Shown here: piece after piece, positions 34,119 through 45,081 of the stretch
Layout: every line of letters begins with the position of its first letter
Position numbering within the stretch: position 1 is the stretch's first letter
Assembly: GCA_021234155.1 (NCBI GenBank)
Contig: JAJEKV010000027.1
Location: 6,634,623-6,698,622, forward strand
Source: Isoetes taiwanensis
Lineage: Eukaryota; Streptophyta; Lycopodiopsida; Isoetales; Isoetaceae
Direction of reading: 5' to 3'
Length of the DNA: 64,000 nucleotides
Program-made: the position numbers and the translations under genes
Notes under the pieces: model-generated
Seen by the model: the letters and a program-made list of their open reading frames with translations, nothing else
Told to the model about the DNA's origin: nothing
The model's database searches: none

Positions 34119-34660
34119 CTCGGATTTGATCCCCGCGCACTGTGTGAGTGGTCGAGCACTGATCTATGCCAAAACTTGTCCAAATGCAGAAAGTAAGGGC
34201 ACCATTCGACTCAGCTCACCTTGTTTAGTAGGATTTGACCCTTAGATTGTAGAAATTGACCAACCCAAACTCAAATAGAGCCCCACCCCTCACAGAGTGC
34301 GCCCAGACCAAATTCGCCCAGGCTCGGATTTGATCCCCGCGCACTGTGTGAGTGGTCGACCCCTAAACTAGGCCAAAACTTGTCCAAATGAAGCAAGTAA
34401 GGACACAATCCCACCTATCTCGACGAGATATGCAGGATTCTATCCTTAGTTTGCATGTTTGGCATCATCTTTGACCCAAACAAGGCCCCACCCCTCACAG
34501 AGTGTGCCCAGACCAAATCCGCACATGCTCGGATTTGCTCCCCGCGCACTGCGTGAGTGGTCACACTAAAATTGTCCTAACTTGGCCTAACTTTCTCCAA
34601 ATTAGACAAAATTTGTTGCAATAGGATCCTTAGGACGTACTCCTTAGCATGATTAGCCTG
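34119..34660 (+). repeat. 204-bp tandem repeat, about 2.5 units, each with an inverted repeat
   Basis: Unit starts at 34119, 34323 and 34528 (periods 204 and 205), each opening CTCGGATTTG.TCCCCGCGCA. The third unit diverges after about 75 bases. At each unit boundary an inverted repeat is possible: CCTCACAGAGTGCGC (about 34288-34302) pairs with GCGCACTGTGTGAG (34339-34352) around a loop of about 36 bases. The array stands directly upstream of the TATA box at 34735. Confidence 0.8.
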
Positions 34661-34700
34661 TCTTTTGCATAGCAATATCTTAGAATCATAGGTTTTCCCC

Positions 34701-34740
34701 AAACCCTAAAATTTCCCAAAATTAGGGTTTTGCCTATAAG
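34701..34740 (+). promoter_or_regulatory. Telo-box inverted pair and TATA box
   Basis: AAACCCTAA at 34701 and TTAGGGTTT at 34722 form an inverted pair of telo-box motifs, a plant promoter element. TATAAG follows at 34735-34740, about 115 bases before the ATG at 34853. The layout is that of a plant RNA polymerase II promoter; activity is inferred only. Confidence 0.55.
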
Positions 34741-34852
34741 TAGACCACAACCCTCATTTGCATCCTACACCTTTGCTCCTCACTCCAAGCCAATTTTCCA
34801 GGCCCCTAAGGTACTTCCCCATCTATTTGATATCCCCAGCTGCTCATATACC

Positions 34853-36410
34853 ATGGCAACCACTGCTTTTAGGCGATGGTACAGCGCCACAGCTCATGTG
34901 GCCGAGGCCGACATCAACTCCGTCTTCGCCGTCTTCCAGAAGGAGGTTGATGTGGAAGCCACCATCAATGCCAACCCTTTCTACCAAGACATTATGTCTG
35001 AGTTCCATGCTAAGATAGGACCGTCTCTGGTAGAGCTCCCACCCTGCATAGGATATTTTGCCCCAAGCATGGCCCTCAAGACAGCCCTGCAAGACATTCC
35101 CAACATAGATAAATACCTAGAAAACAAGGCGAACCGCTTGCCCAATTTATATGTCTATATCGCAGGAGGAGGAGGAAGAGGAGGAGGAGGAGGAGTTCTA
35201 TATAGGAGGAGATATTTTTCTTATACCGCAACCATAGCCATCTTCCTATCTCATCGAGGCCAAACCCAGATGGGAGAACCCTCTGTGCAACCCTTAGACA
35301 TCAAGCCAATGGCCATGGCAGCAGCTGAAGAGGAGCAGATGCACCTTGCTTACGAGGAGGCAGAGGAAGAAGAAGACGAAGGACGCGAGTCGGACACAGA
35401 AGACATCGACCTAGTACAAGAAAGGCAACAAGCAGAGCAGCAACTCCAAAGTTTTGAAGAAGGGCTCAGAGCCACAAGAACAGCCCCACCACTTGGGCAA
35501 GGAATTACAAGCTTGACCCCAGTGATTATACAAGGAGAGGCATACTTAAGCCTCCTTGATATCAAGAACCTCCCGAGTACCGAGATAGGGGCTACAGGGT
35601 AGACGAACTTCTGCACCTCCTACGGCAACAGTCTGATCTCGACGACTTCATCGACAGAGAAACTCAGGACTTTCCCATCAGCATAAGGGAAGCCAGAACA
35701 TACGCCGGCCAGACATCGACAGATATTGAAGCCTACACCGGCATCAGACAGATGATGGCTAAGCGAGAGTTGCCGTCGGAAGAGGAGTTCTTGGCAATTC
35801 AGGAGCGCATGGGAATCAAGGGAAAATCAACGTCCACACTCCGACCTAGCACATCGGCATCGGCACCACGAGTCCACGACAAGCTGAGGGCAACATCAAC
35901 CTGACAGCTTCCATGTACCGCGACTTTAGAGAAATGGAGGAACTGCCAGTTGACGAGTAATCCGGAAGACATAGAGCAACCTTCAGATCCGGCGAAGAGG
36001 CAGGGCATGATAAAGCCCTTAGGTTCTACCTCCCATTGCTTATAGATGGAAGAATAGTGGTTATACACTGCCAATTCAGCCCACGGGGTGAAGAAGGAGT
36101 CTTCATGCTCATCGCTCTCTCAGGATTCGGAAGTCATGCTCGTATGGCCCCAAACATCGATCATGTCATCCTTGTCAAGAAAACGATAACATTAAGCATC
36201 TTCGACTTCGCAGTCCCCTATAGACGGCAGGGCAGATTGGCAGTTACCATGGCCTACACTTCGAACAGGAGGATGGAAGACTTGGTGACCCCACTTCAAG
36301 GAGGCACGGCCACAAATATCCTCAGGAACCTAGGACGAGCAATCGGCACAGCCCAAGTCAAGAAATTTTTGGAGGACAACCCTGATTATTTGAAGAAACT
36401 CCAGGAATAG
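34853..36410 (+). pseudogene. Unassigned virus-like or retroelement-like coding module, broken
   Basis: First part (ATG 34853 to stop 35602): starts MATTAFRRWYSATAHVAEADI, has a globular region, then a GGA-repeat tract (35165-35195) and an acidic, Gln-rich stretch (EEAEEEEDEG, ERQQAEQQLQ). A second frame takes over near 35590 and runs to a TGA at about 35901. A third frame runs from about 35890, with one in-frame TAA at 35958, to the stop at 36410 and includes VVIHCQFSPRGEEGVFMLI and GTATNILRNLGRAIG. GC content and codon use differ from the AT-rich surroundings. I found no RT, protease, zinc knuckle or clear 30K movement-protein motif. An endogenous pararetrovirus segment or an accessory gene of a retroelement are both possible; I do not name a function. 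Confidence 0.55.
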
Positions 36411-36532
36411 AATTAGAAATGTTTTCAATTTTCTGATATCTTGAATGTAAAAATAACACTATATCTATGAATATAAACCATGACCTTCTTCACATATAAT
36501 TTTGTCCCCACAATTGCTCATCAACAAACTAG
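36411..36532 (+). other. 3' flank of the unassigned module
   Basis: AT-rich, with TTGAATGTAAAAATAAC and ATGAATATAAACC, which could serve as plant poly(A) signals. A stop at 36530 separates it from the gag frame of the following gypsy element. No LTR is seen here. Confidence 0.4.
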
Positions 36533-38320
36533 TGCAACAACCCAAACAAAGAACTAATCATCAGAGTTCAATCTAATGTGCATGCAGCTAGAGCACCTAG
36601 GAATGTTGAGGAACAAGGACAACGTGAACAAGAGCGTACTCCACCAAGGCATTTCCAGCCAAGAAATTTGTACCAAGAGTTTGATGCAGCAACACCAGAG
36701 GAAGAGCTATCCCAGATTAGGTCTGACATTCATGAGATAAGGGCATTGCTGGCAGGAGCAGCAACAGGAGGGCAGGATCAGAATGTGCCATTGCCAGAAA
36801 CACCAGCTGGCCGAACAGTGCAACAAAGGAAGAGAAGCCGGAGAAGAAGATCTCCTAGCTCGGGGTCCTCCGACTCTAGCTCAGACTCGGACTCCGGATC
36901 AGAAGAGCAGGAGGAGGAGAGACGGGACCACCAGGAGGATCCAAACCGAGACAGGGGCAGGTCACAATCTGATTATCAGAAGAAGGTTGACTCTGCGCTC
37001 AGCAATGTATGGAAAGCAAGGAAGCTAGAGCAATTCTCAGGGGATAGCAGGTCAGGAATGGAAGCAGAAGCTTGGTTGGATGAGATGAGAGAGTATGGCA
37101 ATGCTTATGGCATGAAGGACAAAGACAAAGGCAGAGTAGCTACAGTAAACCTGAAGGGAGCAGCCAGGATCTGGTGGAAGGGATACGCCAAAGCACATGG
37201 ATTGAGCAGGGATAGTTGCAGGTTCAAGAAGTTTGCTAAGGCATTCAAGCATCATTATGTGCCAAGAGAACATAAGTGTCACATGATGCAGCAGTTCTAC
37301 AGGTTGCAGCAGGGCAGCAAATCAGTTCAGAAGTACACGAAGGAATTCATGAGACTAAGGCTATATCTGCCAAAGTTGAGTGAGAGGCACGTAGTAGAGG
37401 GTTATATCGAAGGATTGAATGAAGAGATCCGAAAGCTAGTAAGAGCAATAAACCCTAGGATGGTGTCAGAAGAAAAATCCAAAGCAGTCAGCCTGCAAGG
37501 AACGGGACCCCAAGAGAATGCACCAAGGCAGCAGTATTACCAAGATAAAGGAAAAGGCACAGGAAGTTATAGCTCAAGAGCGGCAAGCCCAGCAGCTAGT
37601 AGGTCTCAATATAATGCTAACTATGGGAAGCAGGGCAATGCAAGCCTTGGCAAGCAGGACAAGAAACATGTGACCTTCAAAGAGCAAGGAGGGGGTTCCA
37701 ACTATTCCAAGGCAGTGAAACAGTTTTTGCAATCCATCCCCAAAGAGAAGAAGCAGGAGTGCATAGAAAAGCAGCTGTGCTTTAGGTGTTTCCAACCAGG
37801 GCATAAGACAAACAACTGCCCCTTGGTGATGAACACGACACTAGTGGAGATGGGATGGGAGACACCAACGGAAGCTGACGAGGACGATGCACCAGACTAT
37901 ATCCATGGTGAGTGCCATATTTCTGCCGCCATTGATACTGAGAACGCAGAAAGCCAATATCAAGTCATCTCGACAACTGGGAAAGCCCAAGCAAAATCTT
38001 TCATAGTCTTGATAGATACAGGGAGCATCCATAACTTTGCATCGCCAAGGATGGTACAAATGTTGAAGCTGAAGCCTTTGAAGTCTAAGCCTAGGCCAGT
38101 TGTCTTGGCTAGTGGAGCAGTTCGACACACAGCAGGGAAGAGGATCAACTTCAACGTAGACTTGCCAGGAATCAATGTAGCACTGGGAGTCGAAGTGATG
38201 AACATCGGCAAATATGATTTGATAATAGGCATGGAATATCTTGGACCAGCAGGAGCTGTCATTGATTGTAGGAAGCGGAAGGTGACCTTAACAACGCAGA
38301 GGGCAAGGTCATTGAGATAA
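36533..38320 (+). pseudogene. Gag and aspartic protease (element D), 5'-truncated
   Basis: Open frame without an obvious ATG (opens after the stop at 36530; the first listed codon at 36578 is GTG). Order: Arg/Ser/Asp-rich tract (SRRRRSPSSGSSDSSSDSDS), gag core (KLEQFSGDSRSGMEAEAWLDEM, WWKGYAKAHGL, QFYRLQQGSKSVQKYTKEFM), zinc knuckle CFRCFQPGHKTNNC with perfect C-x2-C-x4-H-x4-C, then protease FIVLIDTGSIHNFASPRMV and YDLIIGMEYLGPAGAVIDC. The DTG active site is intact. It is the best-preserved gag here, but it lacks its own start and leader, and the frame shifts near 38300 before RT. Confidence 0.85.
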
Positions 38321-38460
38321 CAGGTAAAGAAGTCACCCCAATCATGCAATGCATGTCTAGCGAGAAGTTACTTAAATGCATAAGGAAGGAGCAAGTGGCC
38401 TATCTCCTTAAGCTTGAGATCGATGACTAAGAGACAGAAGAAGAGAAAGAGGCCAAGACA

Positions 38461-39735
38461 TTGAGCAAGCTCCCAAAACCTATAGCCAAGTTAGTAAAGG
38501 AATTCTATGACTTGTTTCCTGATGAGATTAAGCAGCTTCCACCCTATAGAGGAGTCGAGTGTGAAATAGCACTTGAGCCAGGGACTAAGCCAACAAGCAA
38601 GGTGCCCTATAGAATGTCGACCGATGAGTTGACGGAATTGAAGAAGCAACTGCAAGAATTGCTAGACCTAGGGTTCATAAGACCTAGTGTCTCTCCTTTT
38701 GGAGCGCCTATCCTTTTTGTGAAGAAGAAGGATGGAAGCCTTAGGATGTGCATTGACTATCGTCAATTGAATAAGCACACCATCAAGAACAAGTATGCCT
38801 TGCCTAGATCAGACGACCTCATGGATCAGTTGCAGGGAGCGAAAATCTTTTCCAAGATAGACTTGAGTTCAGGTTATCACCAGATAAGAATCAAAGAAGA
38901 CGACATCCACAAGACATCGTTCAGGACAAGATATAGACACTATGAGTTCACAGTAATGCCCTTTGGACTGTCCAATGCCCCAACAACTTTCATGAGGCTC
39001 ATGAACGATGTCTTTCGTGAATTCCTAGATTCTTTCATCATAGTCTTCTTCGACGACATCCTGGTTTACAGCAAGTCCCTGGAAGAGCATGTCTAACATT
39101 TGAGAAAGGTGCTTGAAAAGCTAAGAAGGCATCAACTCTTTGCGAAGCTATCCAAGTGCCACTTCGCAACAGAAAGAGTGTACTTAGGGCATGTGATCAC
39201 AGCAGAAGGCATCTCCACGGACCCTGCGAAGATCGAAGCAGTGATTGATTGGCCAGCACCGAAGAACACCCATGAAGTAAGGAGTTTCCTTGGCCTAGCA
39301 GGATATTATGGGAAGTTCGTCAAGAACTTTGCTAAGGTAGCAGCGCCATTGACGGACCTCACCAAAGCGGGAAAGATAAAGGATTGGGCAAGTCATTGGC
39401 AAAAGAAGGCCCATACAGCATTTGAGACCTTGAAAGAAGCTTTGACAACAGCGCCAGTCCTAGTCTTGCCAGATCCAGCCAAAGATAAGCTTGTGGCGAC
39501 AGACGTTAGCAGGATAGCAACAGGTGCAGTCCTCATGCAGGAGGAAAGGGTAGTGGCCTATGACTCGAAGAAGATGAATGAGGCAGAGCAGCGCTACCCG
39601 ACGCATGATCAGGAGCTTCTGGCTATAGTAAGAGCTTTAAGAATTTGGAGGCACTATTTGTTGGGAAGAGGGTTCCAGCTAGATACGGATCATCAAAGCC
39701 TTCAATACATTTTACACAACCACTTCTCAATTTGA
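38461..39735 (+). pseudogene. Reverse transcriptase and RNase H (element D)
   Basis: [20 protein letters not shown], then RT blocks [61 protein letters not shown] and [20 protein letters not shown]: both catalytic Asp sites are intact. A TAA at about 39094 interrupts the frame between EEHV and LRKVLEKL. The next frame has the connection domain and RNase H ([44 protein letters not shown]) up to a TGA at 39733. A TAA at about 38428 lies upstream. Three stops thus break an otherwise good pol. Confidence 0.9.
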
Positions 39736-40402
39736 GACAAAGGAGGTGAAGAATATGGCTTCGAGATAATTTATAAGCCAAGCAAGCTCAACGTAGTTGT
39801 AGATGCGCTTTCTAGGAAGCTATTCAAGACGAGGACGCATTGCAATGCCATATCAACGCTCACAAGTGAGTATGGCAAGAAGTTCGAAGAAACCTTGCCA
39901 ATAGATCCCGACTTTAAAGAAGTTTGGGGAAGTCTTTGCAAGGAGGCCAGGACTGATAAGGAAAGGGAGATGTTCATGCACTATAAGAAAGAGGGTAACT
40001 TGCTATACCATAAAAACAAATTGTGTGTACTAGAAACTTCAGGAGTAAGGAAGCTAATCCTCCATGATACACACAATAGTCCAATAGCAGGGCATGCAGG
40101 GTTTATAAAGACGTACTTCAAGATTAGAAGCAGCTACTTCTGGCCCGGCATGAAGAAGGAGATAGCAAGGTACATTCGTGCGTGCCAGATATGCCAGCAA
40201 ACAAAGGCAGAGCAACTCCGAATCCCAGGAGCCTTGGAGCCGTTGCCGCCAAATGCTAAGTGGAAAGTCATAAGCCATTACAGGGCTCCCAAGAACAGCA
40301 AGAGGCAAGGATGCCCTGATGGTGGTGGTCGATAAGTTGTCGAAGATGGCACACTTTGTGGCGTGCAGGACAACTGATACAGCATTGGATATTGCCGTCC
40401 TA
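39736..40402 (+). pseudogene. Integrase, N-terminal half (element D)
   Basis: IIYKPSKLNVVVDALSRK, then the HHCC zinc domain (LILHDTHNSPIAGHAGFIKTYF..., CQICQQTKAEQ) and PPNAKWKVI. A short deletion near 40270 removes the segment expected to carry MDF (first catalytic Asp) and shifts frame. The next frame gives TGLPRTARGKDALMVVVDKLSK and ends at codon CTA 40400-40402, directly before the Helitron. Confidence 0.85.
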
Positions 40403-40419
40403 TCTTATATTATAATGTT

Positions 40420-43370
40420 TTGTAATGGACCATGCCCTAGATCTAACGGCTTTTGTTCGTTTGGCCCATCCGACGGTCCACATAATTTTTTGCGGTCCGA
40501 TGACATGGATGCTTAGCGTAGAAGATCTCAAATCTCTGGTGGAGTTTTCCTTCGAGCCAGATGGATGGGGAGTAGCTCATGTCTGGTTGTTTCCTTTGCC
40601 AGTTCCTAGCTTGAAGTTCTGCCCTGCAGGGCGACGTCTTGCTGAGAGGATTTTTGGGATGGAACACCACCCTGCCAGAATGGGGTTTGGGCAAGCGTAA
40701 CAATATTTTCTGCAGCTCTTTGACCTTTGCCGCTATTCGGATGGCTGCAAGACAGACAGTTCTGTATGCCGAATTATCACCCCATGCCTATTTCTGTATG
40801 CCGCATTGCCAAAGTCGTGAGATGAGGATCTGATCAAAATGTGTTAAGGTCTGGATTGTCGCTTCATGTAGAAAGTTCTTCAAACCCTAAAGCTCATGTA
40901 TGGTACCTTCAACATTGGCTTCAGATGATTCCGGATACTACAAATATTTTGTTCCATTTTACTGCAAGATTTTCTTAACCTTGACTAAGATTCAAACTGC
41001 TCCAAGAAGGCTTTTACTATGGATGCATTTGGATTCGAAACTGTAAGTATTGTTTATAATTATCTTCTTAAGTGAAAAAGAATTTATCCATGAATTTTTC
41101 AAGTGACTTCTTAATTTCTGTGAAGCCTTACTTTTTTTGTTGAATCCTCATGCAACTTTGTAACTATGTTCTCTGCTGAAGATAATTTTGCTATTGCATA
41201 TCACATACGACATTTGAAGGGGGCTTTGTTGAAACTCATTGGGATTTGGAAGTTTTGCTCAAATATGAAACTTGAGGTATGATTTCTTTGGAGTCTTGCA
41301 TTTTCTTTTATAACAGGACCTCACAAAAACCAGTATTTTTTCAATCATTCAATCTTTCAATCTTTTTATGGGTAGTTGAATTGTGCAGGGTCAAACATAT
41401 TGGAGAAATTGGAGTTGGACAAGTGAAAGCTCAATGTAAGTTTGTTCGCTTTCAAGATTTGGAATCTTGAAGGTCGTTGTCTTTGCATGCAGGTTTTAGA
41501 GATGAAGCTTTTATGAGATAAGGCTCTCGCATTAGATTTTGTTGCAAGGGGTTTCATCCAAATTTAGGTTTGCATGAGGTAATAAAGCACTGACAAAGCT
41601 TTACAATTCCATATTTTCTAAGAGTCAAGGATAGCCAGCATATTGCATTTTTGTTTTGAAGGTATTTCTACTTTCACATGCCACAGATTGTTGATACAGG
41701 AAGTAGTTTTGAATCATTTAATTCTGAAGCATTTTCATTATTTTAGGCAGAAGAATGCCCATGTTTCTTCTCCCCATCCCCTGCATTGGATAGATAATGT
41801 AGTTCATCCGACTTTGTTCCAGTCACATAGAACTGATAGCATTAAAGCTATGAGATCATGACATTATCAGAATCATGGCAACTTTAGGCATAACAAGTTC
41901 AATGGGGAACGTATGGCATTATTTTCTTGCATATTAATTTGTGCTCTGTATTTGCGTGCTCTGTATTTGCATGCATGAATTATGCAGGCAGTGCGCTTTC
42001 AAAATTAAGCGGCGATCATCTCTAATTCTATTCTGTTAGAAGGTATCATATATGCAAATTATATATAGCATATAATCTGAAGGTAAATTGTTGTCTATGT
42101 TTTAATAGTTTATTATTTGTTTCTACAGGTTGACGTCAGCAATTCTGCTTGATAAGAGGACATTGGAAAATCATCTTACAAAGCGGTGCAGTTGGTTCTA
42201 TGAGGCTCAATGTTGAAAATGCAAGTTTTAGCCCTACGAAACTCCATAATCTGAAGGATAAATTGTTTTCTATATTTTAATCGTTCATTATTTGTTTCTA
42301 TAGGTTGACATTAGCAAAAACGATGCTGGAAAATCACCTTGAAACATTAAACATTAAACATTAAATGCTGCAAGCGACTTGATGCGATTCCAGGCGGCAA
42401 ACAAAATTGCTGGAATTTTTCCTTTGGTCCGATTTATGTGTTCCTGTTTGTATTAGACAATGCATCCTAATTTTGGATGCACTTTGAAGTTATAAATGCA
42501 AACACACCATTATACTCATTACAATGCTTAGGGCCTTTTCACCTTATATGCATTACAATGCATCCTCCTTTATAATCAATGAGATGCTTCTTGGTGCAAG
42601 TGAAGGCAAACCAATTTTTAGATGCTTCTTGGTAGAAAGGATGGCAAAGCAATAGAAACATAGCAAGGTTACTTTCATGCATTGTACCCATATGTAAAGT
42701 GGTGGGGGCAGGACCCATCTGGGTGTGTTGTAAAGTGTCACATGTCCGATAGGATGCTGCCTTGTGGCGTGACGTTAAAATCTCTTCTTCTTCTTCTTCT
42801 TCTTCTTCTTCTTCTTCTTCTTCTTCTTCTTCTTCTTCTTCTTCTTCTTCATATTGAAGATTGGAGTCATATTGAAGATTAACTCCACACGACTTCACAT
42901 TTTACAATCAAAGATATGCCCATTCAAAAACTTTAACAAGTCTACTCACACTCATGCCCATAATTTCATGTTTACCTATACCATTCGCTATGATATTAGG
43001 GGTGGGTTCATATTGTTGCTAGGTCAGACAACAACATGACTTTGGCATAGACAAGGGGTGATAGGGATATGTTATGCACAAAAAGGACAACAAGAGCAAT
43101 ATTGTATCTCTCTACCTTGACCTTCTAAGTGCAAACAAGATAATCTTCTAAGTGCAAAGAGGGTACTTTACTTCAACATGAAGGAATATTATCGTTATAA
43201 TTTGTCAGAGATTAAAGACTGGAGCAAGAGGAAAGAGACTACGTTATGTTTCTAAAAACTATTCCAAAATTTCACTCTTAGAGATTCTTAATGATTAAGG
43301 AAGAAATACTGAGCTAAAACCAATATCTTAGGGCATCTCATCATTCTCTTGAACATCATTTACAAGGTCC
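40420..43370. other. Helitron interior: unassigned cargo
   Basis: No Rep or helicase. Intron-like tracts (TTTCTACAGGTTGAC at about 42125 and TTTCTATAGGTTGAC at about 42298) and a 90-codon frame at 40425-40700 (WGVAHVWLFPLPVPSLKFCPAGRRL) suggest captured host gene pieces, but I recognise no family. A pair of similar segments (about 42080-42200 and 42255-42345) looks like a local duplication. Confidence 0.45.
42783..42850 (+). repeat. (CTT)n microsatellite
   Basis: About 22 CTT units in the Helitron interior. The poly-Glu and poly-Leu frames on both strands come from it and are not genes. Confidence 0.95.
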
Positions 43371-43406
43371 TAACATATGCCCAGCAACGCTGGGCACCGT
43401 TACTAG

Positions 43407-44375
43407 TTTACTAAGGAGATTTTTAGACTCCACAACATGCCGAGGGAGATAATCTCGGATAGGGACTCTAAATTCATGAGTGCTTTTTGGCAGGACCTAT
43501 TTACCACCATTCAGACGAAGCTCTCCATGAGCACAGCATACCATCCGCAAACAGATGGTCAGATGGAGCGAACCAATAGGATCATCGAAGATATGTTAAG
43601 AAGCTATGTTTGGAACAAGCAATCTAAGTGGGATGATTTCATCCACTTAGTAGAGTTCGCCTACAACAGTACCAAGCAGGAGTCATCGCAGATGTCTCCA
43701 TTTATGATCAATTATGGGTATCAGTGTCTTACCCCAGATACTTGGCACAATCCAATGTCCAAGGTAGAAGTCTCCCAACAAATGCTTTCGGAGATGCAAG
43801 AGTTGGTGGAGGAGGTAAGAGGTTACCTCGTAGCAGCGAGAAGTAGGCAGAAAAGCATCGCCGACAAGCATAGGACAGTAAGAGAATTTCAGGTGGGAGA
43901 CAAGGTGCGGTTGAAGATCAAGGTGAAGCAGGCCAAGCTCCGCATCGGCAATTGCAAGAAGCTTGCTCCAAGATGGGCTGGACCTTTCAGGACAACCAAA
44001 AGAGTAGGTACCCAATCCTACAAGTTGGACCTGCCAGCACATCTAAAAATCCATAGGGTCTTCCATGTAAGTCTCCTAAAGAGGCACACTCCTAATTCAG
44101 AGGAAGCATTGGAGACAACTGAGTTACTGGAAATGACGGACGACCAGCTTGAAATCGTCCCTGAGGTTCTTCTTGACAGGGCTTATAAGAAGACAAGAAG
44201 ATCCAAATTTCTCCAATACCTTGTGAAATGGACACACTTGCCTGTGGAAGACGCTACGTGGGTACTACAATCAGATTTGGAGAAGCAATACCTTGAATTC
44301 ATGGAGCAATGCAAGGGTCGGCTCGTCACCGAAGTAGTCAACATCGACTCGATAGGTGAGTGGAAGGTAGATTAA
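43407..44375 (+). pseudogene. Integrase core, C-terminal part and chromodomain (element D)
   Basis: Resumes exactly after the Helitron: FTKEIFRLHNMPREIISDRDSKFMSAFW (second catalytic Asp), TAYHPQTDGQMERTNRIIEDML (catalytic Glu), FAYNSTKQESSQMSPFMINYG, GDKVRLKIKVKQAKL, LAPRWAGPFRTTKRVGTQSYKLDLP, KIHRVFHVSLLKRH, then chromodomain RRSKFLQYLVKWTHLPVEDATWVLQSDLEKQY. Uninterrupted to the stop after GEWKVD. This half is intact; the defects lie upstream. Confidence 0.9.
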
Positions 44376-45081
44376 AAAGTCTACTTCCGTCCCACGGAAG
44401 TAGATGACCTTGAGGGATAAGAGGTCATTCAGGCATGCATTGATAGGAAAGCACCTCTAGCCAATGCCTACGACGGGGACGACTCTATCCTTCACGCCCA
44501 AATATGGGAAGGACGCTATCCTCCACGCCAAAGGCAACTAAAGGTGTAGGCATGAGCGAGCATCCTAGGCATGATAGGGCGCTGTCTTCACGGCCACGAT
44601 GGAAGAAACATAATCTTCCTATGCCGGGAGATATGCCTTGCATTCATGTAATTGTATTTAATGGGTGGTTCCCTAACAACCAACCTTTATAATAATTAAA
44701 TGTGTACTAACGTAGTGTTGGACCTGCAGGCCAATAGGAGAATCTAGCGGCAGGAAGGTCACACTGCGAAGACTTGCAACACATAATTTTGTCATGATGT
44801 GTTGTAGGGGAACGACGTGGAACCTTAAGTAGGAAATTTTGGAACTATGTTAATAATAATGGTATAAGCCATAAAATTTTTGTGAATAATAGATGATGAA
44901 GTAGAGGACGAAAGAGCCTCTCACCATAGTACGATATTATACAAGGATAAATTAAAATATTACCTTGAAGTAATTGCATTATAAAATTGTATGTATATTA
45001 AATGTGATTGCAGGATATGCAGGTTTCCAGGGTGGGGAGACGCATGATGCTAAGGACGACATCAAGTCAAGGTGGGGAGAA
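44376..45081 (+). other. 3' untranslated part of element D with polypurine tract
   Basis: About 700 bases without a long frame, ending in AAGGTGGGGAGA (45070-45081) directly before the LTR. A near copy, CAGGGTGGGGAGACG, lies at 45029 and may be a duplicate tract. Confidence 0.65.

Larger units (their letters stand above)
40403..43406 (+). mobile_element. Helitron, 3,004 bp, non-autonomous
   Basis: 5' end TCTTATATTATAATG; 3' end has the hairpin GCCCAGC-AAC-GCTGGGC (43379-43395) and then CTAG (43403-43406), ten bases below the stem: the TC...hairpin...CTRR signature of Helitrons. The host base on the left is A (40402) and on the right T (43407), the expected A|T target, and there is no target duplication. 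Removing the element joins integrase codons CTA and TTT in frame (ALDIAVL to FTKEIFRLHNMPREI). No Rep/helicase coding is seen, so it depended on a helper. The orientation follows from the hairpin end. Confidence 0.92.

Noticed and set aside
35350-35616. Ser/Cys-rich minus ORF
   Set aside because: Mirror of the acidic repeat on the plus strand.
36555-36570. ATCATCAGAG as a primer-binding site of gypsy element D
   Set aside because: Only seven bases match TGGTATCAGAGC, and there is no LTR end (ACGTCACA) before it.
42539-42898. Poly-Glu and poly-Leu ORFs
   Set aside because: They are translations of the (CTT)n microsatellite.
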